64,000 nucleotides of DNA from CAWIVH01 sp963839475 (GTDB taxonomy: Bacteria > Acidobacteriota > UBA6911), in the NCBI GenBank assembly GCA_963839475.1, contig CAWIVH010000015.1, forward strand, positions 620,001 through 684,000, given 5' to 3'. Positions 51,307 through 60,059 of the stretch are shown here, one piece after another. Under the pieces are notes generated by a model. The model did not search any database. It was given only the letters and a program-made list of their open reading frames with translations, and had not been told where the DNA came from. Position 1 is the first letter of the stretch; every line of letters starts with the position of its first letter. A program made the position numbers and the translations under genes.

Positions 51307-53343
51307 CTACCGATGCGTCCCCGTTTTCAGCTCGATCAGCTGGCCGAGTTTGTTGCGGGCTTCGTCCCACGCGTGCGGGTCGTGGTTCCAGGCATTGAGG
51401 TTGCCGATGGAGGCCTTGCCGTAAGGGTTGAACACGATCTCGCCGATGACCTTGTCGACCCGCTCCCTGTTTCCGTCCAGCTGCGCGAGCAGCCGCATGT
51501 ACTCGTACTCCTCCACACCGTCGCGCAGGTTCTTCAACCGGATGCTCGGGCATGGCGTCGTCACGCCCGGCACATACCCCGGCGCATAGACCACCATCGC
51601 ATTGCCGTTGTAGTTCCGGTAGCTGAGCGGCCCCGTGCCGTGGTCGCGGAAGACGTCCTTGAACGTCTCACTGTTGTACCAGCCCGTGGTCCAACCGCTG
51701 CCGATGCCCCAGCTGCACCACCGGCGTGTACCATACTTGAACGTGCTCCAGCTGATCAGCCTCTCGTTCGTAAGCTCAAGGTCGAGAAACGTGCTCGACC
51801 CGCACCATCCGTTCTGTTCCTTCTCGTACATTTGCGGACCGTACAGCCAGTCGGCCACCCCCATTTTCCTGTAGCGCAGGATGGTCTCGATGTCGTACCC
51901 GATCGTGTGGCAGCACCAATAGTCCAGAACACCTTTGATGACTTCCATCGCCTCAGGGCTGTAGGAACCATCGACGCGGAATTTGATCTCGGGGAAGTGC
52001 TTTTTGAACACCCCTCCCCAGAACTTCATCCGGTCCCAGGCTTCGGGGAAGTAGCTCTCGTCCAGCCCGTTGAGGTAGACGATCAGGTCCGTCTTCTTCG
52101 GGTCGACCATCGACAGAATGCGGTTGCGGACTTTCTCGATGGCGGCCAGGTAGATCTTCTGTTTCTGCGCAGTCTGCTCCAGCCTGGCGGCCTGTTTGTA
52201 CATCTCGAGCCAGTCCTGGCTGGGCGGCAGGTCCTTTTTGACCACGTCAGGCCACCCGCCGTCCCCGTGCTTGCCGTAGACATCAAAAGGAAGCACGAAC
52301 TGCTCTATCGGCTCACCGTATCCCGGGCCATCGGCGTACCCGAACTGCTGGGTGAAGGCCTGACCGGTGAAGTACTTCTTCAGCCGGGCGTCGTAGAGGC
52401 TGAAATCGATCTCGACCCTGTCTCCGTCCGCGACCCGGACCGGCGGCTCGTAGGTCGGATCGGCCGGCACGACACGATGGCGCTTGAACAGTTGGTAGAG
52501 TTCGAGCTCGCGGGCTTCCGGCATCCTGCTCAGGAAGCCTTCGTGCTGGAGGTTACCGGCAAGCCGGTTCTCGTTCGGGAGAGCGAAATCCCACACGTGG
52601 AGCTTCACGGGCAACGACTTCGACTCACCCGCCACCGACACCCTGACGGTGGAAGTGTAATCGCCGGGCGCTGCCGTGCCCCGGTCCGTGGACACCCATT
52701 GATCGATCCACAAGATCGCGAAGCGCTGATTCCGGACACGGTTGACGAAATCGGGCAGCTCGAAGGGATAGTGGAGTCTCCCCGGGTGCCTGCTCATGTC
52801 CATCTGTATCGACTTGATGGGGATGAGGGCATCCGGGTAGAAGCCCGGGCCGTAGCTCGTTGCGTCGTAGCCTGTGGATTTGGCCGTGACTTCGACGGCC
52901 CATTCCAGGAAAACCTCCGGGCTGGACGGCAGCGGCTGCCCGTTCCTCAAGAACGGGGCCACCGACACGATGATGTCCTTCAGGCCGGCGGAGCCGATTC
53001 TTTCGAGGACCAGCTGAAAGCTCACGTACTCGCCGCGGGCGCAACTCAGCCTCACCTCTGCCCCGTCGTAAACCCAATTCTTCACCAGCAGGTTGCCCAG
53101 CGGCTCCATCCTGTAGAGGTCCGGGCGGTCTTCGATGATCTTCCCGCTCGAAGGGTCGAGCCGGACGGAAGACGGCAGGGCGTTGATCTTCCAGCCGCCT
53201 CCTTGCGCCGGGGTCGAAGCGGACTGCCCGAGAGCGAGAACGATGACCGAGAGGCCGCAACAGAAAGCCGTCCTGCGCGGGGGATGGCGAGCGAGCCATT
53301 CCAGGATCTGCCTTCCCAGCTTCGAAAGCCGAATCCGCTTCAT
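51307..53343 (-). CDS. Exported DUF4091-domain (glycoside-hydrolase-like) protein
   Basis: 678 residues. N-terminal membrane/signal segment (TAFCCGLSVIVLALGQSASTPAQG). A beta-sandwich part (about 60-250: WVYDGAEVRLSCARGEYVSFQLVLER) precedes a TIM-barrel-like part with NENRLAGNLQHEG, YLNGLDESYFPEAWD, KFRVDGSYSPEAMEVI and DYWCCHTIGYDIE, and the closing DUF4091 block YAPGYVPGVTTPCPSIRLKNLRDGVEEYEYMRLL. It probably cleaves or binds polysaccharide outside the cell. Divergent from the DUF1080/Gfo-Idh genes, with which it probably forms a sugar-degradation unit. Confidence 0.85.
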   Translation of the reverse strand: MKRIRLSKLGRQILEWLARHPPRRTAFCCGLSVIVLALGQSASTPAQGGGWKINALPSSVRLDPSSGKIIEDRPDLYRMEPLGNLLVKNWVYDGAEVRLSCARGEYVSFQLVLERIGSAGLKDIIVSVAPFLRNGQPLPSSPEVFLEWAVEVTAKSTGYDATSYGPGFYPDALIPIKSIQMDMSRHPGRLHYPFELPDFVNRVRNQRFAILWIDQWVSTDRGTAAPGDYTSTVRVSVAGESKSLPVKLHVWDFALPNENRLAGNLQHEGFLSRMPEARELELYQLFKRHRVVPADPTYEPPVRVADGDRVEIDFSLYDARLKKYFTGQAFTQQFGYADGPGYGEPIEQFVLPFDVYGKHGDGGWPDVVKKDLPPSQDWLEMYKQAARLEQTAQKQKIYLAAIEKVRNRILSMVDPKKTDLIVYLNGLDESYFPEAWDRMKFWGGVFKKHFPEIKFRVDGSYSPEAMEVIKGVLDYWCCHTIGYDIETILRYRKMGVADWLYGPQMYEKEQNGWCGSSTFLDLELTNERLISWSTFKYGTRRWCSWGIGSGWTTGWYNSETFKDVFRDHGTGPLSYRNYNGNAMVVYAPGYVPGVTTPCPSIRLKNLRDGVEEYEYMRLLAQLDGNRERVDKVIGEIVFNPYGKASIGNLNAWNHDPHAWDEARNKLGQLIELKTGTHR

Positions 53344-54028
53344 TTGTTTCGTCCTCCAGATGAACGCATGCGTGTCGGCACGAGTCTACACCGCGCGGAA
53401 GATGCCGGCAAGAAATCGAGGACACCGTCGCTGTCTCCGATGTCGTGTGGAATGCGGAATCCCGTGAGCCGGCGCTGGTAGCCCGCCCGCGCCTCGCCGG
53501 CAACTCTGAGCCGACCCTTGTCGTCGGCGAGCGACCGCACGGCATCCCAGCCCGCCGGCGATTGTTTTGACCGTCAACGATCCAGCCGAAGCTTCGGGTC
53601 CGTTCCCTCCAGTGCTCTTCGCATTGCCTCAGTTTTCCTTCAATTTGCTGCCGGCACCCCGCGGGCCAGAACGGGTCCTCCCGAGGCTCGCCCAGGACCG
53701 GTTCGACGCAGAGTGCGCTGCGCCGGATTCAGCCCTTCCGCGATCGAGCCCCGGCGGGGGCACCAGCCTCCGTCGGGCGCGTGCGCTGCAGGTGTTCGCA
53801 CAGAATATCGCTGGCAGGGTGTTCGATGGTTTTCCATCGAGCCGTTGCCCCGATGGCGTCCACTGACGATCCATCGCGCAACTTTCCAATGGCAGAAAAG
53901 CTGGAGGTTGTGGAACCGGGGGCCGTTTTCCGCTGGTCGCATCCGCTCCGGCGTGAAAACAGGCCTCTTTACAGGGACCTCTCCCGAGGTGTATTTTCGA
54001 CACACTTGGGGAGGAGTTTGGTACGCAG
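53344..54028. other. Long gene-poor stretch between divergent sugar genes
   Basis: About 685 bases. A minus-strand frame at 53340-53540 (RVAGEARAGYQRRLTGFRIPHDIGDSDGVLDFL) looks protein-like but has no start or family; it may be the tail of a decayed gene. Nothing else supported; regulatory sequence for 54029 and 51307 must lie here. Confidence 0.35.
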
Positions 54029-54643
54029 ATGCGACTTCTGATCATCCCAATTATGTTCGGTGCCCTGGCGGGTTCTCTGGACAGTGGCGCGTGGATTGCG
54101 TTGTTCGACGGCAAAACCCTGGAGGGTTGGAGGGCTGAAGGGAATGCGGCGTGGACCGTTCAGGGCGGTGCCATAGTAGGGCGCCAGGGGCCGAACAACT
54201 CGGCGGGTGATCTTTACACGAAAGGCGAATGGGCCGATTTCGAACTGGAGTGCGAGTTCAAGGTCGTCTGGCCCGCGAACAGCGGGATCTGGTTCCGCAG
54301 GAACGCCGGGCAGCCCGGCTACCAGGCGGACATTCTCCAGGAGCAGGCCTACCCCGACGCCTACTCCGGCTCCCTCTATGCGATGAACACCGGATTCATC
54401 GCCAAGAACAGCGATCCCGCGACGGTGAACACGGACGGATGGAACATTCTCCGGATGTCGGCCGTCCGCGAAGAAATCGCCATAGCGCTGAACGGCAAGA
54501 CGGTCGTGAAAACGCGCGACAACAGGTTTCCGAGACCCGGGAGCATCGGCATCCAGGTGCACCCCGGGCAGGTTTTCGGAGCGATGCAGATCTGGGTGCG
54601 AAACATCCGGCTGAGGCCCGTATCCGGCTCCTCAGCTCGCTGA
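54029..54643 (+). CDS. DUF1080 (3-keto-disaccharide hydrolase family) protein
   Basis: 204 residues with a short hydrophobic leader. Family pattern: WIALFDGKTLEGWR, VQGGAIVGRQG, LYTKGEWADFELECEFKV, NSGIWFRRNAGQPGYQADI, WNILRMSAV and LNGKTVVKTRD. Such concanavalin-fold proteins cleave 3-keto-glycosides by elimination, or bind them. Immediately followed by a Gfo/Idh/MocA enzyme, a pairing known from 3-keto-glycoside pathways. Confidence 0.88.
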   Translation: MRLLIIPIMFGALAGSLDSGAWIALFDGKTLEGWRAEGNAAWTVQGGAIVGRQGPNNSAGDLYTKGEWADFELECEFKVVWPANSGIWFRRNAGQPGYQADILQEQAYPDAYSGSLYAMNTGFIAKNSDPATVNTDGWNILRMSAVREEIAIALNGKTVVKTRDNRFPRPGSIGIQVHPGQVFGAMQIWVRNIRLRPVSGSSAR

Positions 54644-54658
54644 TCCAGGAGGTTGTCG

Positions 54659-56011
54659 ATGGACCGTCGAAGTTTCCTGAAAGCCGCAATGGCCGTCCCC
54701 TTTCCATCTGTCGTCTCGTCCCGCGTGTTCGGCCGGCCCGGGCGGCCGGGCGCCAATGATCGGATCCAGGTCGGCATCATCGGCGTGGGCGGACGCGCCC
54801 GCTGGCTGATGCAGTACATGGGAGACGAAGTTCCGGAAGCGGAGATCGTGGCGGTGGCGGACTGTTATCTTCCGCGCTGCTACGGAAAGGATCCCCAGTC
54901 GGAGCGCACTCTGTCCGAGCAGGCCATGCGCTGGGGGAAATACCAGGATTATCGCCGAATGTTCGAGAAGGAAAAGCTGGACGCGGTCTTCGTCCAGACC
55001 ACGACGCACGCCCGCGTGCTGACTGCCCTTCACGCGATGCAGGCGGGCCTGGACGTGTACGCCGAAAAGCCCATCACACTGACCATCAGCGAGGGTCGGG
55101 CACTGGTGAAAGCGGCCGGCAGATACAAGCGGATTTTTCAGGCGGGCAGCCAGCAACGGTCGATTCCGATCAACCGGTATGCCAGCGAACTGGTGCGAAC
55201 GGGCAAGATTGGCAAGATCCAGTCGGTCATCGTCTGTAATTACCTGCCCGGCCTTAAATCGACCCCCCAGCCCGAGCAGCCGACACCGGAAGGCATGGAC
55301 TGGAATGCCTGGTGCAACCAGACGGAATTGCGCCCTTTCCACCAGTCTTTGTTTCGCGGCTGGGCGAACTACGTGGATTACGACGGTGGCGGGGAGTCCT
55401 GGGGCGTGACGGGCTGGGGAACGCACGGCCTCGACCAGGTGCAGTGCGCGCTCGGCACCGATGACACCGGGCCGGTGGAGATGTGGACGGAGAACGCCCG
55501 GACGGAGGATGAGCCGAGCTTCACGCTCTCCAAAAATCCGCAGTGGCAGCCCGTGATCGGCCGAAAACCGGTCACATTGCGGCTCGCGGGCGGGACACTG
55601 ATCAAGTTGGAGGAGCCATGCCGCGGCGGCCCGATCGAGCGGGGAGGCCACGACCAGTTGGGCGCCATCTTCGTCGGCGAGAAGGGCCGCATCAAGATCA
55701 TTCGCGGCAATTACACCGCCGATCCCCAGGAACTCCTCGAGGGCGCGCCGGAACCGACCAAGGAGGGCCGGGGAGAGGACACTTTCCACCTGAAGAATTT
55801 CTTCGAGTGCATACGCACGCGCAGGAAGCCCAACGCGGATGCCGAAACCGCGCATCGCGCCACAAGCTTGTGCCACTTGGTGAACATCTGCCGCCAGCTG
55901 GACCGGAGGCTGCGCTGGGATCCCAAGGCCGAGAAATTCATCGGCGACGAGGAAGCCGACAAGTTGACGTCCCGGGCGAGGCGGAAAGGCTACGAACTGC
56001 CGAAGGTATAG
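54659..56011 (+). CDS. Tat-exported Gfo/Idh/MocA-family oxidoreductase
   Basis: About 450 residues from ATG 54659 (AGGAGG at 54647-54652). MDRRSFLKAAMAVPF is a twin-arginine leader. Rossmann fold with IQVGIIGVGGRARWL, EKPITLTISEGRALV (EKP motif) and a C-terminal domain with WGVTGWGTHGLDQVQCALG (His region). Members oxidise sugar C3-hydroxyls with bound NAD(P), generating the 3-keto sugars on which DUF1080 acts. Export with the cofactor bound explains the Tat signal. The gap to the upstream gene is 15 bases. Confidence 0.9.
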   Translation: MDRRSFLKAAMAVPFPSVVSSRVFGRPGRPGANDRIQVGIIGVGGRARWLMQYMGDEVPEAEIVAVADCYLPRCYGKDPQSERTLSEQAMRWGKYQDYRRMFEKEKLDAVFVQTTTHARVLTALHAMQAGLDVYAEKPITLTISEGRALVKAAGRYKRIFQAGSQQRSIPINRYASELVRTGKIGKIQSVIVCNYLPGLKSTPQPEQPTPEGMDWNAWCNQTELRPFHQSLFRGWANYVDYDGGGESWGVTGWGTHGLDQVQCALGTDDTGPVEMWTENARTEDEPSFTLSKNPQWQPVIGRKPVTLRLAGGTLIKLEEPCRGGPIERGGHDQLGAIFVGEKGRIKIIRGNYTADPQELLEGAPEPTKEGRGEDTFHLKNFFECIRTRRKPNADAETAHRATSLCHLVNICRQLDRRLRWDPKAEKFIGDEEADKLTSRARRKGYELPKV

Positions 56012-56048
56012 CCGGCGTATCCCAGGACCCGGAAACTCCCCCTGCCAG

Positions 56049-56851
56049 GGTATTGTCAAGTTGAGGCGATACGTGCATCCTGAGCTGATGGATACGAAGA
56101 CCCTTATCTATCGCGGATATCGATTCCCACCGGATATCATCAGCCATGCCATTTGGCTCTATCACAGATTCTGTCTGAGTTTTCGAGATGTTGAAGATCT
56201 CCTCGCTCAGCGCGGGATCATAGTCAGCTACGAAACCATCGGACAATGGTGCAGGAAGTTCGGGTCCGAATACGCCCGCACACTCAGGCATCGGCAAGGC
56301 CGATTGGGAGACATTTGGCATCTGGATGAACTCTTCGTGAATATTCAGTGTCAAAAGCAATATCCCTGGCGCGCCGTTGACCAGGCCGGCGACGTGATCG
56401 ATATCCTTGTTCAGCCCCGGCGCGATCAACGCGCGGCTGAACGCTTCTTTCGTAAGCTGCTGAAGGGCCAGGAAAGAAAACCCTGGCGGCTGATCACTGA
56501 TAAGCTGAGGAGCTACGGCGCTGCCCATCGGACCATAATGCCTTCTGTCATTCACGACACCGATCCCCATGCCAACAATCGGGCTGAGGTCTCGCACCAG
56601 CCGACCCGACAACGCGAGCGACAAATGAGAGGATTCAAAACGGCCGCTCAAGTGCAACGATTCTTGTCAGTCCATGGAATTATTCAAAATCTCTTCCGGG
56701 TCGGACGGCATCTGATGCGGGCAACCAACCATCGCATTCTTCGAGCCCGCTCCTTCCAGATTTGGCATGAAGTTACCTGTGCCTGCTGAAATCGGATTTC
56801 TACAGTTGACCACCCCATGCTTGCTCTAAGGATGGTTAAGTTGACAATACC
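56049..56851 (+). mobile_element. IS6-family insertion sequence
   Basis: GGTATTGTCAA at 56049-56059 is matched by TTGACAATACC at 56841-56851, with further imperfect pairing inward. The unit is ~800 bp with one transposase, the size of IS26-like elements. The flanks CCTGCCAG and TCGAAGAG do not form an 8-bp duplication, so one or both sides were rearranged after insertion. Confidence 0.75.
56088..56789 (+). CDS. IS6-family transposase
   Basis: 233 residues. N-terminal HTH-like YRGYRFPPDIISHAIWLYHRFCLSFRDVEDLLAQRGI, then DDE core: WHLDELFVNIQ (D), YPWRAVDQAGDVIDILV (D) and NNRAEVSHQPTRQRERQMRGFK (E with the RERxMRGFKS-like tail). Typical size of the family (~230-240), intact. TTG at 56061 is an alternative start. 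Confidence 0.9.
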   Translation: MDTKTLIYRGYRFPPDIISHAIWLYHRFCLSFRDVEDLLAQRGIIVSYETIGQWCRKFGSEYARTLRHRQGRLGDIWHLDELFVNIQCQKQYPWRAVDQAGDVIDILVQPRRDQRAAERFFRKLLKGQERKPWRLITDKLRSYGAAHRTIMPSVIHDTDPHANNRAEVSHQPTRQRERQMRGFKTAAQVQRFLSVHGIIQNLFRVGRHLMRATNHRILRARSFQIWHEVTCAC

Positions 56852-56900
56852 TCGAAGAGCGTTAAACTTCGTGGAATCTGCAATTTATTGGGTTGGGAGG
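56852..56900. other. Short flank between IS6 end and att repeat
   Basis: Non-coding; the place where the integrase of the element should end, but none is present. Confidence 0.35.
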
Positions 56901-56947
56901 TTTGGTAGCGACGGGTGGAATCGAACCACCGACCTTGGGGTTATGAA
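56901..56947 (-). repeat. Right att repeat: 3' part of the same tRNA gene
   Basis: Identical over 47 bases to 47276-47322 and in the same orientation, 9.6 kb away. Again the 5' half of the tRNA is missing to the right, so the complete tRNA gene must be further along, beyond at least one more element. Confidence 0.88.
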
Positions 56948-57237
56948 GGACTAAACGGGCGCAGCCGGCAGTCAACCCACACCACAATTACCAATAAAAA
57001 CCAGTCGCAGATGGCAATGTCTTAGGACGGAGTCTGCCTCCGTATGCAACAGAACCATTACATAACCATTACATTCCTCTCTCCGCAGGCTTTTTTGGAT
57101 CGTGATGCTAAAAAGCTCGAAAAAGGCGCTGCACCGATTGATTGCCGTGCAGAAACCGCCGCCCTGAGATCGGTCACCTATCCATCCACCCTATTTCTCC
57201 CCAGGCGGATCTTCAGAACTCATACAGGAAATGGGCC
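56948..57237. other. Leader between att repeat and second replication gene
   Basis: Holds a tandem 11-base repeat AACCATTACAT AACCATTACAT (about 57052-57073) and a small ACGGAG/CTCCGT hairpin. The position parallels the leader 47323-47538, so it may contain integrase arm sites or origin repeats. Confidence 0.4.
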
Positions 57238-58416
57238 ATGAACAATCTTTGCAGACAGACCCTGACCGAACATATGCATGCTGAGAATCAGAATCCGGGA
57301 AGCATTCCTCTGATCCGGAGAATCTTGAGCCGCTTCAATCCATTTGAGAAATCCAATGGTGAGGCCAGCAAAGCCTCGAAATCCACGTCCCCGGATCGTA
57401 TGGAATCCGCCCATGGAATCCATGGAATCCATGCAATCCATGCACGGCATGCAAGCATACCCTTGCACCGTGCAATGGTTGAAGATCACGTGACGATTGC
57501 ACCACACGCAAGGGTACGGGGGGAACTGAGAGTTCCGAACACCCTTAATTTCGGACTATTCCGCACGCTGGATCCCTATGCCCGGACAGTTTATTACGAG
57601 TTGTATCTTCTCTCGCATGGCTTTCGTCGCAACATATGCAGCGTCAGCCTGCCAAAGCTTGCGGCATCGGCAATGATGTCCGCCAGAAAGGTCCACCAGA
57701 CAATCACTTACCTGGAAAAGCGGGGATTGGTGAGGAGGCTAAGAATGATCTCTGGGGGACCTACAAAGGTGAGCGTATATCAGGTTCTGGTTCCCGGCGA
57801 GGAATCCGAACCGGAGTCGGCCGAACCGTCAGAAATTCTGAGTGATCCCCCCCTAGCACCACCTGCAACCGTTGCACGTCATGCCACCCTAGCACCACGT
57901 GCAAACAATAAAAGTGATGATGATATAAAAACAAAATCATCATCAAAGATTGAAAATGCAGCATTGGTGGTACATACCCCTGAGAACCACAGCCCTGCGG
58001 CTGCGCCGCGAGAGAGAGAGACGATTCCGGACGACGACCTGGACAGAGTCCGATCGGCCTATGAGCGGACTACAGGCAATCGCTGGAACCGATCCGACAC
58101 GGATGCCTTCCTGCAAAACCGGCTCCACCAGGTTCCTGTGGAGAAAATCATTGCAACTCTTGAATCGGTGGCCCAGCGTACGCCGACAAAAGTGAACAGT
58201 TTCAATTATTTCGTCCGGGAGATCGTTGCTTCCCCGGACACTCGAAGCCGCGCCTGGCGGAAGAAGCAGCTTGAGAGAATAATCCGCCGGGTGCGGGACA
58301 ACGCCACCGGTCTGGCCAGCTACACCGGCCCCGATTTCCTCGAAGATGTCAAATGTGCCTGCGCCCGCGAACGCGTTCCGTTTGATAACGATCTTTTCAA
58401 TGAATTGGCTGGCTAG
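57238..58416 (+). CDS. Helix-turn-helix replication protein of second element
   Basis: 392 residues from ATG 57238 (AGGAAATGGG upstream). A repetitive N-terminal stretch HGIHGIHAIHARHA is encoded by tandem CCATGGAATC-like units. Residues ~115-215 form a winged-helix (LFRTLDPYARTVYYELYLLSHGF, SVSLPKLAASAMMSARKVHQTITYLEKRGLVRRLRMISGG), typical of plasmid/ICE replication initiators. The C-terminal part (DRVRSAYERTTGNRWNRSDTDAFLQ, NSFNYFVREIVA) resembles the end domain of other replication proteins. It occupies the same place after att as rep in the first element, but is unrelated in sequence. Confidence 0.7.
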   Translation: MNNLCRQTLTEHMHAENQNPGSIPLIRRILSRFNPFEKSNGEASKASKSTSPDRMESAHGIHGIHAIHARHASIPLHRAMVEDHVTIAPHARVRGELRVPNTLNFGLFRTLDPYARTVYYELYLLSHGFRRNICSVSLPKLAASAMMSARKVHQTITYLEKRGLVRRLRMISGGPTKVSVYQVLVPGEESEPESAEPSEILSDPPLAPPATVARHATLAPRANNKSDDDIKTKSSSKIENAALVVHTPENHSPAAAPRERETIPDDDLDRVRSAYERTTGNRWNRSDTDAFLQNRLHQVPVEKIIATLESVAQRTPTKVNSFNYFVREIVASPDTRSRAWRKKQLERIIRRVRDNATGLASYTGPDFLEDVKCACARERVPFDNDLFNELAG

Positions 58417-58813
58417 GATTTGCCTACTATGAATTGCGCCAGCAGTTGTTTTCTGGGACTAATAAATCAACACGTTACAGGTCCGTCGGGGAATCCATGG
58501 GATCGAATGCATACGCCCTGGGTCCCGGTGGCTTCCAGTCATCTCCCAGAACGCCGAATCAGAGGAGTTTGAACCTAGGTCACATCTCCGGACAGCCAAC
58601 TGATCGGCCACTGGACGGAATGCCTTCCAGACTGCCGCATATTTCGCTCGCCCCAATGTTTGGCTTTTTATTCCAACCCACAGTAAAATCGTTTTCGAAA
58701 ATCCAGGAAACATTCAGAGTTTTCTGTCAACTCCTGGAAGGATGGCGTGAAAGGTGCGTCACCCATAAGTACCGCGCTCTACCCGCCCCTACCACGTCTC
58801 AGCGGAGTCTTCG
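58417..58813. other. Intergenic, nothing recognised
   Basis: A plus-strand frame spans the area but has no family pattern and poor codon character. Confidence 0.35.
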
Positions 58814-59845
58814 ATGCTATCTTTCACCGCGAAGCCGCGGATTATACACATTCGAGAAGGTCACCGAGTTTCGTTGCCGGCTCAAATTACCCTTGCTGCA
58901 ACGCTTGCACCGCGCTGGCTATTTGGTTCGGGAGCTGAGCGCTCCAGGCTAGTAATCGCCGGTGCAACCGGTGTCATCATGCGTTTCGACGCGAACACCG
59001 GTCGATGGTACTTTCACGCGGGCACCCAGCCTGAACCAGTCCATGCGACATATCATGAGACAGGCGGAGTTCTTCTGACTGTCGAGGGTAATGTAGTGAA
59101 GTGCGTTTTCGTTGCGCAGACACTGGACGACATTTCTGAGGTCGCAGATGCTCTTTTGTACGGCATTCCCATGATGTTTAGCGCACGTTTGCCATCCCCT
59201 TGCATTGTGGAGAGTCTCGTCGGCCAAGCGCCGGACGGCGCATTTGGCTATGAATTCTTTCAATTGTGCTTCCGCGTCCCCATCGTTCGGCAGGACGAAA
59301 TCAACGCTCAGGCTGCCGCGGCTCTCAAAGACCTTACCCTGCTTGGCAGGGCAGAGCACACTCGAATCCACGCGGCCTTGATTTATTTCCATCGTGCCGA
59401 AAGGTTACTCGATGCGGGGCACACGCCATGGGAGTTCATGGCAGAATCTGTACTCAATTTGGCAAAGGCTCTCGAATCACTCTTCCCGGGTGGTAAGACC
59501 CGCGATACGGTTCGACAAGGGCTCGCCGGATATGGCTTTTCCGCAGAAGACATCGAAACATGGTTTGTGCCGGTGCTCGCACTTCGCAGCAACCTGGATG
59601 TTGCTCATGTGAAGCTTGCATTACTTACCAAAGAGCATATTGAAGTCCTCACACAATTTGTCGAGAGCGCTGCCACACAGTTCCGAAGTCTTTTGTTGTG
59701 CGTCTTAGAGGATGCGCTCGCCGGCAAATCTCGGGTGCCTATGTACAAACAGGAGGTTGTGGAAGGAGCAGCACTTGACACTCTCAATCAACTGACCGAA
59801 CGGCTGCGAGCCGCAAATGAACAGTCGCGTTCTTCCCATGACTAG
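58814..59845 (+). CDS. Hypothetical protein with C-terminal HEPN-like domain
   Basis: 343 residues, soluble. The N-terminal ~165 residues are beta-rich and unrecognised. The C-terminal half is helical (AALIYFHRAERLLDAGHTPWEFMAESVLNLAKALESLFPG, RDTVRQGLAGYG) and contains LALRSNLDVAHVKLAL, an R-x6-H arrangement like that of HEPN ribonucleases in abortive-infection proteins. This is a motif-level guess. No ribosome site is evident for ATG 58814. It lies alone between the integrated elements and sequence of ordinary character. Confidence 0.5.
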   Translation: MLSFTAKPRIIHIREGHRVSLPAQITLAATLAPRWLFGSGAERSRLVIAGATGVIMRFDANTGRWYFHAGTQPEPVHATYHETGGVLLTVEGNVVKCVFVAQTLDDISEVADALLYGIPMMFSARLPSPCIVESLVGQAPDGAFGYEFFQLCFRVPIVRQDEINAQAAAALKDLTLLGRAEHTRIHAALIYFHRAERLLDAGHTPWEFMAESVLNLAKALESLFPGGKTRDTVRQGLAGYGFSAEDIETWFVPVLALRSNLDVAHVKLALLTKEHIEVLTQFVESAATQFRSLLLCVLEDALAGKSRVPMYKQEVVEGAALDTLNQLTERLRAANEQSRSSHD

Positions 59846-60059
59846 CCTACATGAGCTTTGGATTGGTGCGAATGAAGGATACACTTGATTTCGAGAATTT
59901 CAGGAAAACACAAAGTAACCTTCGGTTTAGTGTGCAAACACTCTGATAATCACCGCGGTTTTTATTGATCTGGCTTTTGTGGTAGGCCAGATTGCTCCCA
60001 TGAAGTCGCCACGTGGGAAATAGTGTCGTTCCTTGGGAGTTTGAATCTAAGTTACTTGG
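59846..60059. other. Intergenic, nothing recognised
   Basis: Convergent gap between the HEPN-like gene and the secreted protein gene; no hairpin with T-run found. Confidence 0.35.

Noticed and set aside
51145..53481. A 778-codon open frame on the plus strand
   Set aside because: It lies exactly antisense to the DUF4091 gene, whose protein has a signal peptide and recognisable blocks. The plus-strand translation is Arg/Val/His-rich and featureless, as expected of a GC-driven shadow.
56041..56859. An 8-bp target duplication around the IS6 copy
   Set aside because: The flanking octamers CCTGCCAG and TCGAAGAG do not match.
56901..56947. A second tRNA-Met gene
   Set aside because: Same reason as the first copy; the 5' half is missing.
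57400..57450. CRISPR-like short repeats
   Set aside because: The units are contiguous 9-10-base tandem repeats inside a coding sequence with no spacers. No CRISPR array was seen anywhere in the window.
58434..58952. A 172-codon plus-strand frame
   Set aside because: Ser/Arg/Pro-rich with no family pattern, overlapping the start of the better supported 58814 gene in another frame.
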